64,000 bases of DNA from Buchnera aphidicola (Muscaphis stroyani) (GCF_005080865.1 NZ_CP034861.1:186001-250000), one strand, 5' to 3'; shown: positions 9,721 to 20,247, counted from the stretch's first letter. Program-made: numbers and translations. Notes: a model not told the origin generated them from the sequence alone.

Positions 9721-10047
9721 ATGAACGTTGTTGAAAAAATTAAAAATCAAATTAAAAATAATATTATTCTTATTTATATGAAAGGAAATCCTCAATCTCC
9801 TAGCTGTGGTTTTTCTGCTCAAGCAGTTAAAGCTTTATCTTTTTGTGGCGAGAAATTTGCTTATGTTGATATATTAAAAAACCAAGATATTCGAATTGAA
9901 TTGCCAAAATATGCTAATTGGCCTACATTTCCCCAATTATGGGTAGACGGTGAATTGATTGGTGGTTGCAGTATTATCCTTGAAATGTTACATAATGGAC
10001 AATTGCAAAAATTAATATCAAAGGCAGTCAAAAAAAATAAAAAATAA
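9721..10047 (+). CDS. grxD: Monothiol glutaredoxin GrxD (Grx4)
   Basis: CGFS-type glutaredoxin that carries and transfers [2Fe-2S] clusters, often with BolA proteins. It has 108 residues (115 in E. coli). MKGNPQSPSCGFS holds the single active-site cysteine; WPTFPQLWVDGELIGG gives the cis-proline and glutathione-binding region. AGGA lies eight bases before ATG 9721. It is convergent with rnt, a neighbour also seen in E. coli. Together with ErpA later in the window it points to retained Fe-S delivery. Confidence 0.96.
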   Translation: MNVVEKIKNQIKNNIILIYMKGNPQSPSCGFSAQAVKALSFCGEKFAYVDILKNQDIRIELPKYANWPTFPQLWVDGELIGGCSIILEMLHNGQLQKLISKAVKKNKK

Positions 10048-10080
10048 AAAACTTATTTTTAAAATTTATAAAAAGATATA

Positions 10081-10145
10081 AAAGATATGACATTACATGG
10101 AAACTATTTTTTGAAAGATGTTTTTATGCTTAATGTCATGTCTTT
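10081..10145. terminator. Long hairpin between grxD and rnt
   Basis: A 15-base arm AAAGATATGACATTA (10081-10095) pairs with TAATGTCATGTCTTT (10131-10145) with one G-U. The loop adds an inner stem CATGGAAAC / GTTTTTATG with two G-U pairs and a two-base bulge. T-rich sequence follows on the plus strand. Position between convergent genes suggests a bidirectional terminator, but the arms are longer than usual. Confidence 0.65.
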
Positions 10146-10189
10146 TAATTTTTTGTAAAAAATTAAATATAAAATATTTTTTATCTCAA

Positions 10190-10837
10190 TTAATATTTTT
10201 TTATTTTTGTAGGCCAACCACCTAAATATTTCCAACGATTTACTATAGCACAAAAAAGATTGGCGGTTTGCAAAGTATCATAAAGCGCAGAATGAGCTTG
10301 GTTGTTATCAAAAGGAAGACCTATAGCTTTACATGCTTTTGCTAGCACTGTTTCACCTACAGCTAGAGCGCTTAATGATGCAGTATCAAATGTAACAAAT
10401 GGATGAAATGGATTTTTTTTAACTTTTTCTCTATCCATTGCTGCCATTAAAAAATTATGATCAAAGTTAGCGTTATGAGCCACTACAATTCCTTTACTGC
10501 ATCCTTGCACTTTAATTCCTTTATTTACCATTTTTAATATTGATGTAATTGCTGTTTTTTCGCTTATAGCACCTCTTAATGGATTAAATGGATCAATTTT
10601 GTTAAATGCAATAGCGTCGGGTTTTATAATGGATCCTTTAAATGGTTTTATATGAAAGTGAAGTTTACTTTCTTTGTGCAGCCATCCTGATTCATCCATT
10701 CTTAATGTAATGATAGAAATTTCTAATAATGCATCAGTTTTAGCATTAAATCCAGCTGTTTCAATATCAATAATAACAGGGTAAAAAGTTCGGAATCGAT
10801 CGCTTAATAAATTACACTTTTGAGTTGTAGACATCAA
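10190..10837 (-). CDS. rnt: Ribonuclease T
   Basis: 3'-5' exoribonuclease of the DEDDh family that trims tRNA, 5S and 23S rRNA ends. The 215 residues equal the E. coli length. The motifs are complete: DIET (Asp24, Glu26), [10 protein letters not shown] and HSALYD (His182, Asp187). Start MMSTT; either of the two adjacent ATG codons could serve. It matters here because the tmRNA, whose CCA is not encoded, needs 3' end maturation and such exonucleases take part in it. Confidence 0.97.
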   Translation of the reverse strand: MMSTTQKCNLLSDRFRTFYPVIIDIETAGFNAKTDALLEISIITLRMDESGWLHKESKLHFHIKPFKGSIIKPDAIAFNKIDPFNPLRGAISEKTAITSILKMVNKGIKVQGCSKGIVVAHNANFDHNFLMAAMDREKVKKNPFHPFVTFDTASLSALAVGETVLAKACKAIGLPFDNNQAHSALYDTLQTANLFCAIVNRWKYLGGWPTKIKKY

Positions 10838-11149
10838 AATCTCATTATTTAAAATTACTTCTTATGTATTAATTGAATAATTAATTAATTTTTCATTTTT
10901 TATTTTAAAAATTTATTATAAAATAAAATTATATAAAAACAAAAAATTTTAATAATTTTTTAAAATAAAGATATAATATAATTTTATTTTTTAAATTTTA
11001 ATTTAAATAAAGTATTATACATTACTAATAATGTAAACTAGTGTACTATAATTTATTAAGTTCTTTAATATTTAAGATTAAATTTTAATTTTTATCAAAT
11101 ATTTTTAAATTCTTTTTCTAAAAATTTTTTACTCGAATAGGATAATAAA
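10838..11149. other. Intergenic region between rnt and sodA
   Basis: About 310 bases, almost only A and T, between two divergent starts. It should hold the rnt and sodA promoters. I see no conserved operator, no hairpin with G+C content and no coding remnant. Confidence 0.5.
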
Positions 11150-11764
11150 ATGAGCTATGTTTTACCTAATTTACCTTATGAATATAATGCATTAGAGCCT
11201 TTTTTTGATAAAGAAACAATGAAAATTCATCATACAAAACACCATCAAAATTACGTGAATAACACAAATTCTATTTTAAAAAAAACTGTTTTTTCTTCTT
11301 TATCCATTGAAGAATTAATGTCTATTTTTAACGAAATTGAATTAGAAAATAAAACTGCTTTACAAAACAATGCAGGAGGACATATAAATCATAGTTTTTT
11401 TTGGAAAAGTTTAAAAATTGGAACGTTTTTGCCTGAAATTTTAAAAATAGAAATTGAAAAAAAATTTGGAAGTATTGACGTATTTAAAGAAAAATTTGAA
11501 AGAATTGCAATTAATCATTTTGGATCAGGTTGGATATGGTTGGTTAATCAAAATGGTGTATTATCTATAGTCTCTACCAGTAATCAAGATAGTCCTTTAA
11601 TGGGTGTAAAAATATCAAAAACATACGGTTACCCAATTATTGGTTTAGATGTATGGGAGCACGCATATTATTTGAAATATCAAAACAGACGAATAGACTA
11701 TGTTAAATCTTTTTGGAATGTAATAAATTGGGAAGAAGCCTGTAATCGTTTACAAAATCAATAA
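11150..11764 (+). CDS. sodA: Superoxide dismutase, Mn type
   Basis: Converts superoxide to oxygen and hydrogen peroxide. The 204 residues (206 in E. coli SodA) keep the metal ligands His27 ([11 protein letters not shown]), His81 ([10 protein letters not shown]), Asp167 and His171 ([15 protein letters not shown]). The NNAGGH stretch and overall match favour the manganese protein over SodB, although in E. coli it is sodB that lies near grxD and rnt. AGGA precedes the start by about ten bases. Confidence 0.95.
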   Translation: MSYVLPNLPYEYNALEPFFDKETMKIHHTKHHQNYVNNTNSILKKTVFSSLSIEELMSIFNEIELENKTALQNNAGGHINHSFFWKSLKIGTFLPEILKIEIEKKFGSIDVFKEKFERIAINHFGSGWIWLVNQNGVLSIVSTSNQDSPLMGVKISKTYGYPIIGLDVWEHAYYLKYQNRRIDYVKSFWNVINWEEACNRLQNQ

Positions 11765-11970
11765 TATAAAAAAATATGATTTTAATTATTTACATAAAAC
11801 AAATCTAAAATTCATATTTCCATACTTTCAAGGCATAGAGAATCAATTTATTAAATTTTTTAATAAAATTTTTATAAAACATGCGATATAAAATATATTG
11901 TGTGTTTTGATACTTTATAAAATTAAAAAATTTATTAAAATAAAAAATTTTATTTTTTAAAGGATGTTTT

Positions 11971-12522
11971 TTGAGCATTATTAAAATAATAGTAGGATTA
12001 TCTAATCCTAAAACAAAATATCATTGCACACGTCATAATGCAGGATCACGTTATGTTTACCAATTAGCTAAACTTTATTTTCAAGTGCTAATAAAAGAAA
12101 AAAAATTTTCTGGTTTTACTTCCTCTTTTTTTATTAAATCTAGTTATGTAAGACTATTTGTTCCTGATGTATTTATGAATTTAAATGGTGAATTAGTATA
12201 TAAAATAGCTTCATATTACGATATAAAATTAAATGAAATTCTAATAATACATGATGATTTAGAACTAAAACCGGGAATAATAAAATTAAAATACAGCTAT
12301 GGACATAATGGACACAATGGATTAAGAAGTGTTATTAGTCATTTTGGAGATAAAAAAATTAACTTTTATCGATTGAGAATTGGTATTGGTCGACCAATTA
12401 ATAAAAAACAAGTATCTTCGTTTGTTTTGTCAAATCCTACTGATATTGAAAATATTTTAATTAACCAGTGCATTGTAGATTCTATAAAAAAAAACCATTT
12501 CTTAATTACTTCAATAAAGTAA
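11971..12522 (+). CDS. pth: Peptidyl-tRNA hydrolase, TTG start
   Basis: Hydrolyses peptidyl-tRNA released from stalled ribosomes. It begins with TTG (AGGA six bases upstream) and reads [13 protein letters not shown]. The catalytic histidine is in TRHNAGS (His22). [15 protein letters not shown] with the catalytic aspartate, GHNGHNGL and [11 protein letters not shown] are present. At 183 residues it stops about ten residues before the E. coli end and lacks the final helix. It lies just before ychF, as in E. coli. Confidence 0.96.
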   Translation: MSIIKIIVGLSNPKTKYHCTRHNAGSRYVYQLAKLYFQVLIKEKKFSGFTSSFFIKSSYVRLFVPDVFMNLNGELVYKIASYYDIKLNEILIIHDDLELKPGIIKLKYSYGHNGHNGLRSVISHFGDKKINFYRLRIGIGRPINKKQVSSFVLSNPTDIENILINQCIVDSIKKNHFLITSIK

Positions 12523-12580
12523 TCTATCACAATATTACATAGATCTTTTATTATAATTTGTATATTAAGGTATCATAATA

Positions 12581-13669
12581 ATGAGTTTTAAATGCGGGAT
12601 TATAGGATTACCAAATGTAGGAAAATCTACTTTATTTAATACATTAACAAAAGGGAATTCAGTAGTTGCTAATTTTCCTTTTTGTACTATCAAACCGAAT
12701 ATTGGAATTGTTTCAGTTCCTGATACTCGCATTGATGAGTTGTCAAAAATTATTAATCCTAAAAAAATCATACGTGCATGTATAGAATTTGTAGACATTG
12801 CGGGATTAGTAAAAGGAGCCTCCAAAGGAGAGGGGTTAGGAAATCAATTTTTAAATACTATAAGAGAGTCAGATACTATAGCGCATGTTGTGCGTTGCTT
12901 TAAAGATCGTAATATTACTCATATTTATAATCAGATAAATCCAGAAAAAGATGTATCAATTATTAATAATGAATTGATACTGTCTGACTTTGAAACTTGT
13001 AATAAAGCAATATTTCAGTTAAAAAAAAACATAAAAATTAATAATCAAGATAAAGAAAAAATATTAATTACATTAAAAAAATGTATGGATTGTTTAAACA
13101 ATTTCAAAATGATTAAGAATATTTTTTTAGATGATAATGAAAAAAAATTAATTAGTCATTTTCGATTTTTAACGCTAAAACCAACAATGTATATTGCTAA
13201 TATTGATGATAGTCAAGAATCTCTTATTTTTTTAAATTCTTTAAAAGAAATAGCTAAAAAAGAAAATTCTAAAGTTATTCCGATTTCCGCCCTTCTGGAG
13301 TTGGATTTATCCAAAATGGATAATTTGGATCAAAAAGAATTTATGAAAGAATTTAATATAAAACAATTAGGTTTAAATAATATTATTATACAAGGCTATC
13401 AATTACTTAATTTAATTACTTTTTTTACTGCTGGAAAAAAAGAAATTCATGCTTGGTCTATTCCCAATGGAAGTACTAGCCTTCAAGCGGCTGATAAAAT
13501 ACATAGTGATTTTAAGAAAGGTTTTATTCGATCTCAAATTATTAAATTTTCAGATTTTTTAAAATACAAAAATGAAGTTAAAATAAGAGAATTAGGAAAA
13601 TTTAAAACTGAAGGAAAAGATTATTTAGTCCAAGATGGTGATATAATTCATTTTTTGTTTAATGTTTAG
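12581..13669 (+). CDS. ychF: Ribosome-binding ATPase YchF
   Basis: Obg-family P-loop protein (OLA1/YchF) that prefers ATP and binds ribosomes. It has 362 residues (363 in E. coli). GLPNVGKST (about residues 8-16) is the G1 loop, DIAGLVKGASKGEGLGNQFL is G3 with switch II, and the C-terminal TGS-like domain ends GKFKTEGKDYLVQDGDIIHFLFNV. Start ATG 12581 lies about 60 bases after pth, probably in the same transcript. Confidence 0.97.
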   Translation: MSFKCGIIGLPNVGKSTLFNTLTKGNSVVANFPFCTIKPNIGIVSVPDTRIDELSKIINPKKIIRACIEFVDIAGLVKGASKGEGLGNQFLNTIRESDTIAHVVRCFKDRNITHIYNQINPEKDVSIINNELILSDFETCNKAIFQLKKNIKINNQDKEKILITLKKCMDCLNNFKMIKNIFLDDNEKKLISHFRFLTLKPTMYIANIDDSQESLIFLNSLKEIAKKENSKVIPISALLELDLSKMDNLDQKEFMKEFNIKQLGLNNIIIQGYQLLNLITFFTAGKKEIHAWSIPNGSTSLQAADKIHSDFKKGFIRSQIIKFSDFLKYKNEVKIRELGKFKTEGKDYLVQDGDIIHFLFNV

Positions 13670-13696
13670 TAATCGTTACATTTTAAAAATATTTTA

Positions 13697-13724
13697 AGAG
13701 AGGAAAGTATATTTTATCCTCTCT
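13697..13724. terminator. Bidirectional terminator between ychF and thrC
   Basis: A perfect eight-base stem AGAGAGGA / TCCTCTCT with a 12-base loop. It lies between the convergent ends of ychF and thrC, with T-rich sequence on the ychF side. Confidence 0.8.
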
Positions 13725-13736
13725 AATTTTATGAAT

Positions 13737-15026
13737 TTATTCTTCAATTAAAAATTTTTTTAACTTACTAAAATTAGGATTTATATTATGAGATAATAAT
13801 GGTGAATTAATTCTATTTTTTAAAGATTTTGGCAATAAAATATTATTTTTTAGTATTTTTTCTACTGTATTTTTAAACTTAGCTGGATGTGCAGTTCCTA
13901 AAAATAAACCAAATTCACCTGGTTTTAATTGATCTTTTAATAATCTGTATGCAATTGCAGCATGAGGCTCAGATTCATAACCTAATTTAAATAGTTCCTG
14001 TAATGTCTCTATTGTCGTATCATCAGATACGCTTCCAAACCTTAGTTCTTTTAAATTCCAACTTTTTCGATGGAATAGTTCTTCTATTCGAGTCCAATTA
14101 TTAGGTTGACTAATATCCATAGCATTAGAAATAGTTGATATAGTTTTTTTTGGTTTCCATTTACCACTCTTTAAAAATCTTGGAACAGTATCATTTGAGT
14201 TTGTACATGCTATAAAAGATTTTATTGGTAAACCAAGAGATTTCGCTAATAAGCCAGCTGTTAAATTTCCAAAATTTCCACATGGAACAGATATTACTAG
14301 TTTTTTTTGTTGTTTTTTAGAAATTAAAGAAAAAGCTTCAAAATAGTAGCATATTTGAGCTAATAAGCGACTGATATTAATTGAATTAGCTGAATTTAAT
14401 CCTATAGATTCTTTTAGTTTTTTATCATCAAATGCTTCTTTTACTAATTTTTGACAATCATCAAAGCTTCCATTAATTGATATAGTTTTTATATTTCCAC
14501 CTAATGTGCAAAATAACTTCTCTTGTAAATCACTAATTTTTCCCTTTGGATATAAAATAATGACTCTAACATTTTTCATTCCGTAAAAAGCATGCGCTAC
14601 TGCTGCACCAGTATCTCCAGAAGTCGCAGTTAAAATAGTAAATAATTCATTATTTTTTTTAAAAGACTGTATCATTTGAGCCATAAAACGAGCTCCAAAA
14701 TCTTTAAAAGCTAGAGTTGGTCCATGAAATAATTCAAAACAACTGATATCTTTTTTGATATCTACTTTTAATGGGTACTGAAATGAAAACGCTTTTTTGA
14801 CATATTCATATAATTTTTCTTTAGATATTTCATGAGAAATAAATTTAGATAATATTTCAGTACTTCGAGTAATAAAATCCATTTTTAACATTTTTGACAG
14901 CTCTTGAGGTTTAATAGTTGGAAGTTTTACTGGAAAAAATAATCCTTGTTTTTCTCCTAATCCTAATTTTATAGCAGTCTCAAAATTTACTTGCTCAGTA
15001 TGATTTTTTAAATTATAAAGTTTCAT
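13737..15026 (-). CDS. thrC: Threonine synthase
   Basis: PLP enzyme converting O-phosphohomoserine to threonine, the last step of the pathway. It has 429 residues (428 in E. coli). The PLP lysine is in HGPTLAFKDFGARF (Lys108), followed by ATSGDTGAAVAHAF, VPCGNFGNLTAGLLA and LGTAHPAKF near the end. Last gene of thrABC, only three bases after thrB, so translation is probably coupled. Threonine is one of the amino acids that aphids need from the symbiont. Confidence 0.98.
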   Translation of the reverse strand: MKLYNLKNHTEQVNFETAIKLGLGEKQGLFFPVKLPTIKPQELSKMLKMDFITRSTEILSKFISHEISKEKLYEYVKKAFSFQYPLKVDIKKDISCFELFHGPTLAFKDFGARFMAQMIQSFKKNNELFTILTATSGDTGAAVAHAFYGMKNVRVIILYPKGKISDLQEKLFCTLGGNIKTISINGSFDDCQKLVKEAFDDKKLKESIGLNSANSINISRLLAQICYYFEAFSLISKKQQKKLVISVPCGNFGNLTAGLLAKSLGLPIKSFIACTNSNDTVPRFLKSGKWKPKKTISTISNAMDISQPNNWTRIEELFHRKSWNLKELRFGSVSDDTTIETLQELFKLGYESEPHAAIAYRLLKDQLKPGEFGLFLGTAHPAKFKNTVEKILKNNILLPKSLKNRINSPLLSHNINPNFSKLKKFLIEE

Positions 15027-15029
15027 TAT

Positions 15030-15959
15030 TCACCCTATTATTCGAGCGCCTTTTAAGTCTAAAGCGCAAATGTGTACAAATCCTGTATTATTTTGTAAAT
15101 AATTTTTTGATAACCACAAAGATATTTTTTGAGCTATTTCTATATCATCCGAAACAGCAAAAATAGTAGGACCTGAACCAGATATACCACAGCTCATGGC
15201 TCCTATTTTTTTTATTTCTTTTTTAGTTTTTAAAAAATTAGGTAATAATTTAATACGATATGGTTCAGCTATAAAATCTCGCATCAATCGTGCGGCTAAA
15301 TCTGGTTGCTTACTATATAAAGAATGAACAAATCCAGACAGGTATCGACTGTTTTTTATGCAAATTTCTTTCGTGTATTTTTTTGGTAGTATTCCTCTTG
15401 CTTCTGCAGTTGAAACATTAATTCCTGGCCAAGCAACAATCCATAGCCAATTTTTAAAACATGGAAGTTGTTGGCTAATTATTTGTGAGTCTTCAAGAAT
15501 TAATTGTAAACCTCCCAAATAAGACGGGGCAACATTATCATAGTGTATACTTCCTGATATTTCTCCTTCCAACTCTCCCATTAAAGATAAAAGTTCTTGA
15601 GAATTTAAAGGATTATTGCAAATTTTATTCATTGCAAAAAAAGTAGAGACAACTGAACATGCACTTGAACCTAATCCAGATCCAACAGGCATATTTTTTT
15701 CAAGAACAATGGAAACTGGTACATTTTCATTTATTACATTACAAAATTTTAACCAACATTTCCAAACAATATTTTTTTTAACATCTTTAGGTAGTTTATT
15801 GGAAAAAACACCTTTATTTTCTAGTGTAAACTTATTTGATAATGTTACTGTTATACAATCACCTAAATGATTTCCATTGATAGGCTTAATTGCTGCTCCT
15901 AAAATATCGAATCCAACTCCAACATTACCAATAGAAGCTGGTGCGTAAATTTTAATCAT
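15030..15959 (-). CDS. thrB: Homoserine kinase
   Basis: GHMP kinase that phosphorylates homoserine with ATP. It has 309 residues (310 in E. coli). Motif 1 is at the N-terminus ([17 protein letters not shown]). The ATP-binding glycine loop [10 protein letters not shown] is at residues 91-100. The third motif is [15 protein letters not shown]. It lies 17 bases after thrA and three before thrC, in the usual operon order. Confidence 0.98.
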   Translation of the reverse strand: MIKIYAPASIGNVGVGFDILGAAIKPINGNHLGDCITVTLSNKFTLENKGVFSNKLPKDVKKNIVWKCWLKFCNVINENVPVSIVLEKNMPVGSGLGSSACSVVSTFFAMNKICNNPLNSQELLSLMGELEGEISGSIHYDNVAPSYLGGLQLILEDSQIISQQLPCFKNWLWIVAWPGINVSTAEARGILPKKYTKEICIKNSRYLSGFVHSLYSKQPDLAARLMRDFIAEPYRIKLLPNFLKTKKEIKKIGAMSCGISGSGPTIFAVSDDIEIAQKISLWLSKNYLQNNTGFVHICALDLKGARIIG

Positions 15960-15976
15960 TTCTATGCTCCTAACAT

Positions 15977-18424
15977 TTATGATATTGTACGCAGTAAGTC
16001 AGAGAATACTCCAGATGCAGTAACATTTTTACCAGCACCATAACCTCTTAATACAAGAGGAATTGGTTGATAATAATTGGTATAAAAAGCTAATACATTT
16101 TCACCATTTTTTACTGTATATAATGGATCATTAGGATGAATTTCTTCGATCTTTATGGAACATTTTCCCCTTTTTTTTATTATTCCTACAAAACGTAGAA
16201 CATTGTTTTTTTTATGTGCTTTTTTAACGCGATTTAAGAAAATAGGATCTAATTTCTTTAATTTAATAAAGAATTCATCTATATTACGATATTTTTTAAA
16301 TTCATTAGGTAATAAAGGTTCAATTTGAATATCTTTTAGTTCAATTTGATATCCAATTTCACGAGCGATGATTAACAATTTTCTAGCTACGTCGATTCCA
16401 GATAAATCATCGCATGGATTAGGTTCAGTGAAACCAAGATCTTTAGCTTCTTTCGTTGCTTGTGATAATAATAAACCTTCTTCTAATCTTCCAAAGATAA
16501 AAGATAGTGATCCAGATAATATTCCTTTAAAATGAATTAAATTGTCTCCTGTATTAAATAGATTTTGAAGTGTTTGTATCACTGGTAATCCAGCTCCGAC
16601 ATTAGTTTCATATAAAAATTTTTTATTTGTTTTCAAAGAAGCAGATCTTATCTGTTGATAGTACGTCCATTCACTAGTATTTGCTTTTTTGTTTGAAGTA
16701 ATTACATGAAATCCTTGATTAATAAAATAAACGTATTTTTTTGACAGTAATTCATCAGATGTACAATCTATTATCACTGGATTAATAAAAGAATTATTTT
16801 GTACTAAATTACATAGAATTTCTAAATTAAATAATTTTTTTGATTCTAAAAATTTTTCTTTCCAATTATGTAAATCTATGCCTTCATAAGAAGTTAGCAT
16901 TTTCTTAGAATTTGCAATAACAACGACTTTAATTACTATATCTCTTTTATTTAATATTTTTTTTTGACTAAAAATTTGATTTATTAACTCATTTCCTACT
17001 CCTCCTATTCCGATTAAAATAACGTCAATAATATTTTTGTTGAGAAATAAAGCATTATGAACATGTTTTACTCCTGTTAAAATATTTTTTTGATCAATAA
17101 CTAATGATATTAAATTTTCCGAAGCACCTTGAACAATTGAAAAAATATTAATTTTATTCATACCTAAAACAGAACAAATTTTAGATGCTATGTTATGTTT
17201 TTTTTGAATTTGAGAGCCAATAACTGATAAAATAGATAAATTTTTATAAATTTTAAAAGTGTTCATTAATTTTTCTTTTAGTTCTAATTGAAATTCTCTT
17301 TCTAATAAAAATTTTGTTTTGTTAGTTAAAGACTCTGATATACAAAAGTTAATTTTATTTTCTGATGATGATTGAGTGATTAATATAATCTTAATATTGT
17401 CTTTTGATGTCGTTGTAAATATACGAGATATTATGTTACCTACATTTTTAATTCGACTTCCAGATATATTAAACATTGCTATATGATCAAGATGTGTAAC
17501 ACCTTTTAAGATCTGTTCTTTTGAATCGTTTTGTTGACAAATTAAAGTGCCAACAGATTTTATATTATCTGTATTTTTAATAAAACATGGAATTTTAAAT
17601 TGAGAAATTGGTTCAATAGTACGAGGATGCAGTACTTTGGCTCCGAAATAAGACAGCTCCATTGCTTCTTGATAAGATATTGATTTTAATAAATGAGCAT
17701 TTTGAACCTCTCTAGGATCACAGGTAAAAACTCCATTTACATCTGTCCAAATTTCACAGCAACTTGCTTCTAAACAAGCAGCTAAGACCGCTGCGGAATA
17801 ATCAGAACCATTACGCCCTAATACTACTAACTCTTCTTTTTCATTTCCAGCAATAAATCCAGACATTAAAATAATATTTTTTTTATTTATATTAAGACTA
17901 CTGATACGATCTTTAGATTTTAATATATCTACTGTAGAATCCAAGTAGTTTCCTATAGAAACTAAACTTTTAACAGGATTTATAATAGATACTTTGTAAT
18001 TTTTAGCTTTTAATATTTTCTTCATAATAGAAACTGATAGCACTTCTCCACAAGAAATAACGCTTGCTTGAGTACTTTCTGGGCATTTTCCTAATAAAAC
18101 AATTCCTTTCATTATTTGTTTTAAGTGATGAAATTTTTCATTGATTGTTTTTTTTAATGATTTATATTCAAAATTTACTTGCATTTTAAAAAGATCAGTT
18201 ATTAATTTAATAAAAATGTCTTCTGCAAAAGTAATACTTTCTGCTATTTCTTTATTTTTTATTGCATTTTCAATAAGATTTACTAGATGATTAGTGACTT
18301 TAGCTGGAGCCGAAAGAACTGCTGCAATTTGTTCATTTTTTAGATTATTTTCTATAATTTTAGCTACGCATAAAAATTTTTGTGCATCAGCTAATGAAGT
18401 ACCACCAAATTTTAATAGTTTCAT
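15977..18424 (-). CDS. thrA: Bifunctional aspartokinase I / homoserine dehydrogenase I
   Basis: Catalyses the first and third steps from aspartate to threonine. It has 815 residues (820 in E. coli). The N-terminal kinase starts with KFGGTS (residues 5-10) and includes [20 protein letters not shown]-type regulatory segments follow in the middle ([14 protein letters not shown] and [18 protein letters not shown]). The dehydrogenase starts at [17 protein letters not shown] and carries [12 protein letters not shown] and [18 protein letters not shown]. An AAGGAACC site lies just upstream of ATG 18424. Expression is probably influenced by the attenuator-like hairpin upstream; whether the enzyme is still inhibited by threonine cannot be read from sequence. 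Confidence 0.98.
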   Translation of the reverse strand: MKLLKFGGTSLADAQKFLCVAKIIENNLKNEQIAAVLSAPAKVTNHLVNLIENAIKNKEIAESITFAEDIFIKLITDLFKMQVNFEYKSLKKTINEKFHHLKQIMKGIVLLGKCPESTQASVISCGEVLSVSIMKKILKAKNYKVSIINPVKSLVSIGNYLDSTVDILKSKDRISSLNINKKNIILMSGFIAGNEKEELVVLGRNGSDYSAAVLAACLEASCCEIWTDVNGVFTCDPREVQNAHLLKSISYQEAMELSYFGAKVLHPRTIEPISQFKIPCFIKNTDNIKSVGTLICQQNDSKEQILKGVTHLDHIAMFNISGSRIKNVGNIISRIFTTTSKDNIKIILITQSSSENKINFCISESLTNKTKFLLEREFQLELKEKLMNTFKIYKNLSILSVIGSQIQKKHNIASKICSVLGMNKINIFSIVQGASENLISLVIDQKNILTGVKHVHNALFLNKNIIDVILIGIGGVGNELINQIFSQKKILNKRDIVIKVVVIANSKKMLTSYEGIDLHNWKEKFLESKKLFNLEILCNLVQNNSFINPVIIDCTSDELLSKKYVYFINQGFHVITSNKKANTSEWTYYQQIRSASLKTNKKFLYETNVGAGLPVIQTLQNLFNTGDNLIHFKGILSGSLSFIFGRLEEGLLLSQATKEAKDLGFTEPNPCDDLSGIDVARKLLIIAREIGYQIELKDIQIEPLLPNEFKKYRNIDEFFIKLKKLDPIFLNRVKKAHKKNNVLRFVGIIKKRGKCSIKIEEIHPNDPLYTVKNGENVLAFYTNYYQPIPLVLRGYGAGKNVTASGVFSDLLRTIS

Positions 18425-18450
18425 ATTTTGGTTCCTTTATTTTATTTCAT

Positions 18451-18485
18451 AAAAAAAACCCGCGTTAAAGTATGAGCGGGTTTTT
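18451..18485 (-). terminator. Attenuator-like terminator in the thr leader
   Basis: On the minus strand, AAAACCCGC pairs with GCGGGTTTT across a 12-base loop and is followed by a run of T, ending about 30 bases before the thrA start. It is the only G+C-rich element between thrA and hpt. In E. coli the thr attenuator stands at the same place, with a hairpin also built on GCCCGC and GCGGGC. It may reduce read-through into thrABC constitutively or still be regulated. Confidence 0.8.
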
Positions 18486-18498
18486 AACTAAATATGTA

Positions 18499-18558
18499 TT
18501 AGCTCACGCAATGACTAGTTATAATAATAAACACAGTTGCTTCAGTAATAGGATACAA
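18499..18558 (-). other. thrL: Relic of the thr leader peptide (thrL)
   Basis: An open frame on the minus strand ends at TAA (18499-18501), 14 bases before the attenuator stem begins. It reads ITEATVFIIITSHCVS. The last eight codons, ATA ACT AGT CAT TGC GTG AGC TAA, align codon by codon with the end of E. coli thrL as I remember it (ACC ACA GGT AAC GGT GCG GGC TGA). Most Thr codons have become Ile codons by C-to-T change. No ATG is in frame; TTG at 18558 or GTG at 18534 are the only candidates. It is probably not, or poorly, translated. Confidence 0.5.
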
Positions 18559-19107
18559 ATAAATTTTAATAATTTTTTGAATAATTTTTAGAAGAAGTTT
18601 ATTTTTTAAAAAAGTATTTAATAAATTAAGTAGTATTTTTTTGAATATAAAACATTTTTATTATTTAATATAATAAAATTTTAACAATTATTTATTTTAT
18701 CATAAAATTAATTATTTCAATGTTAGTTACAACATTTTAATAAAAACATATTTTTTTACATAATAAACGATGGTTATGTAGAAAATAATAGATAAAAGAT
18801 GTATAAAATATGATTTAATAGTTGTCGATGTACGTTCAACAAAGAAATAAGAAATTTTATTTTAAAAGTCTCTATTTGATTTCATAAAAAATGGTGTTTT
18901 TAATCAGTATTTACAATTTCAAAAAATATAATTTTTATAACATAATGATCATAATCAGTGCAACAGTTAAAAAATAAATATTTATTTCTTTAAATTTAAA
19001 TCATTTTCTATATAAAAATGATTTTTTTACTTGAATAGGTATCAGTATTTTACTGTTAACTAAAATATAATAAAATTTAAATTTATCATTAAAATTTAGA
19101 AGATATC
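18559..19107. other. Intergenic region between the thr leader and hpt
   Basis: About 550 AT-rich bases between divergent starts. Promoters for thr and hpt must lie here. I found no coding remnant, tRNA or strong hairpin. A slightly less AT-rich patch at about 18822-18842 is unexplained. Confidence 0.4.
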
Positions 19108-19638
19108 ATGAAACATGTGATTGAAGTTATTATTTCCGAAAAAGAGATCGATACTCGTGTTCGTGAGTTAGGAAAAGAAATTACTGAAAAGTATCAATAT
19201 ACTCGTCATAAAATAATATTAATTGCATTATTAAGAGGTTCATTTGTTTTTATAGCTGATTTATGCCGAAGAATTCAAATTGAGCATGAAGTAGACTTTA
19301 TGACTACCTCTAGCTATGGAAGGGGGGTTTTATCTAGTGGAGATGTAAAAATCATAAAAGACTTAGATGAAGATATTTATAATAAAAATGTTTTAATTGT
19401 GGAAGATATTATTGATTCAGGAAAAACTTTAAGTAAAGTGTTAGAAATTTTAAGACTCAGAAGTCCTAAATCATTATCAATTTGCACTCTTTTAGACAAA
19501 CCAGAATGTCGTGAAGTTAATATTCTAGTTGATTTTATTGGATTTTTTATTCCAGATGATTTTATAGTAGGTTATGGAATCGATTATGCTCAATGTTATC
19601 GTCATTTACCGTATATAGGGAAAGTGGTTTTTTCGTAA
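19108..19638 (+). CDS. hpt: Hypoxanthine phosphoribosyltransferase
   Basis: Purine salvage: transfers phosphoribose from PRPP to hypoxanthine (and weakly guanine). It has 176 residues, against about 178 in E. coli. The PRPP-binding loop is [37 protein letters not shown] and [18 protein letters not shown] are typical. Together with guaC it provides purine interconversion in a genome expected to be short of de novo purine genes. Confidence 0.97.
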   Translation: MKHVIEVIISEKEIDTRVRELGKEITEKYQYTRHKIILIALLRGSFVFIADLCRRIQIEHEVDFMTTSSYGRGVLSSGDVKIIKDLDEDIYNKNVLIVEDIIDSGKTLSKVLEILRLRSPKSLSICTLLDKPECREVNILVDFIGFFIPDDFIVGYGIDYAQCYRHLPYIGKVVFS

Positions 19639-19742
19639 AAACAAAGATTTAAACTGATTTATATGAATTGTTGTTATGAATTTATTATTTTATCAGACAA
19701 TTTATAAAAAATTTAATACGTTTATTAAATAGATTTAAAAAA

Positions 19743-19784
19743 AAGGATACTCGAGGTTATAAATTAAATTAATCGAATATCCTT
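19743..19784. terminator. Bidirectional terminator between hpt and dksA
   Basis: AAGGATACTCGA (19743-19754) pairs with TCGAATATCCTT (19773-19784) with a single mismatch. An A-run before it gives a U-tract for the dksA side. Convergent gene ends on both sides support termination. Confidence 0.75.
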
Positions 19785-19794
19785 AATTAAAAAT

Positions 19795-20247
19795 TTAGCC
19801 AGTCATTTGTTTTTCTCTAATCTCTGCTAGAGTTTTACAGTCAATACAAAGATTAGCAGTAGGTCTAGCTTCTAATCGAGGAATACCGATTTCAATACCA
19901 CAAGAATTACAATAACCAAAATCTTGTTCTTTAATTTTTTTTAAAGTAATTTCTATTTTTTTAATTAATTTACGACTTCGATCTCGATTTCTTAATTCTA
20001 GACTAAATTCTTCTTCTTGTGTAGCTCGATCAACAGGATCTGGAAAATTAGTAGATTTATCTTTCATGTACAGCAGAGTGTGGTTAATTTCACTTTTTAA
20101 TTGATTTTTCCATGTTTCAAGTATTTTTTTAAAATGTAATATTTGATTATCATTCATATATTTTTCATCTGTTTTTTTTTGATAAGGCTTTAAACCTGCG
20201 CTAGAAAGAACATTTAAAGATGATTTTTTTTTGTTTTTTTTTTCCAT
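19795..20247 (-). CDS. dksA: RNA polymerase-binding transcription factor DksA
   Basis: Binds the secondary channel of RNA polymerase and acts with ppGpp. With ATG 20247 it has 150 residues (151 in E. coli). That start follows GGAG by seven bases; a TTG twelve bases upstream would place the site inside the gene. The coiled coil includes the tip [12 protein letters not shown] with the acidic residues needed for activity. The zinc finger is CNSCGIEIG ... [15 protein letters not shown] with four cysteines. Notable as one of few general transcription regulators kept. Confidence 0.97.
   Translation of the reverse strand: MEKKNKKKSSLNVLSSAGLKPYQKKTDEKYMNDNQILHFKKILETWKNQLKSEINHTLLYMKDKSTNFPDPVDRATQEEEFSLELRNRDRSRKLIKKIEITLKKIKEQDFGYCNSCGIEIGIPRLEARPTANLCIDCKTLAEIREKQMTG

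Noticed and set aside
11150..11764. Assignment as SodB (Fe type) from gene order near grxD and rnt
   Set aside because: The sequence, including the NNAGGHINH segment, follows the Mn enzyme SodA more closely than the Fe enzyme.
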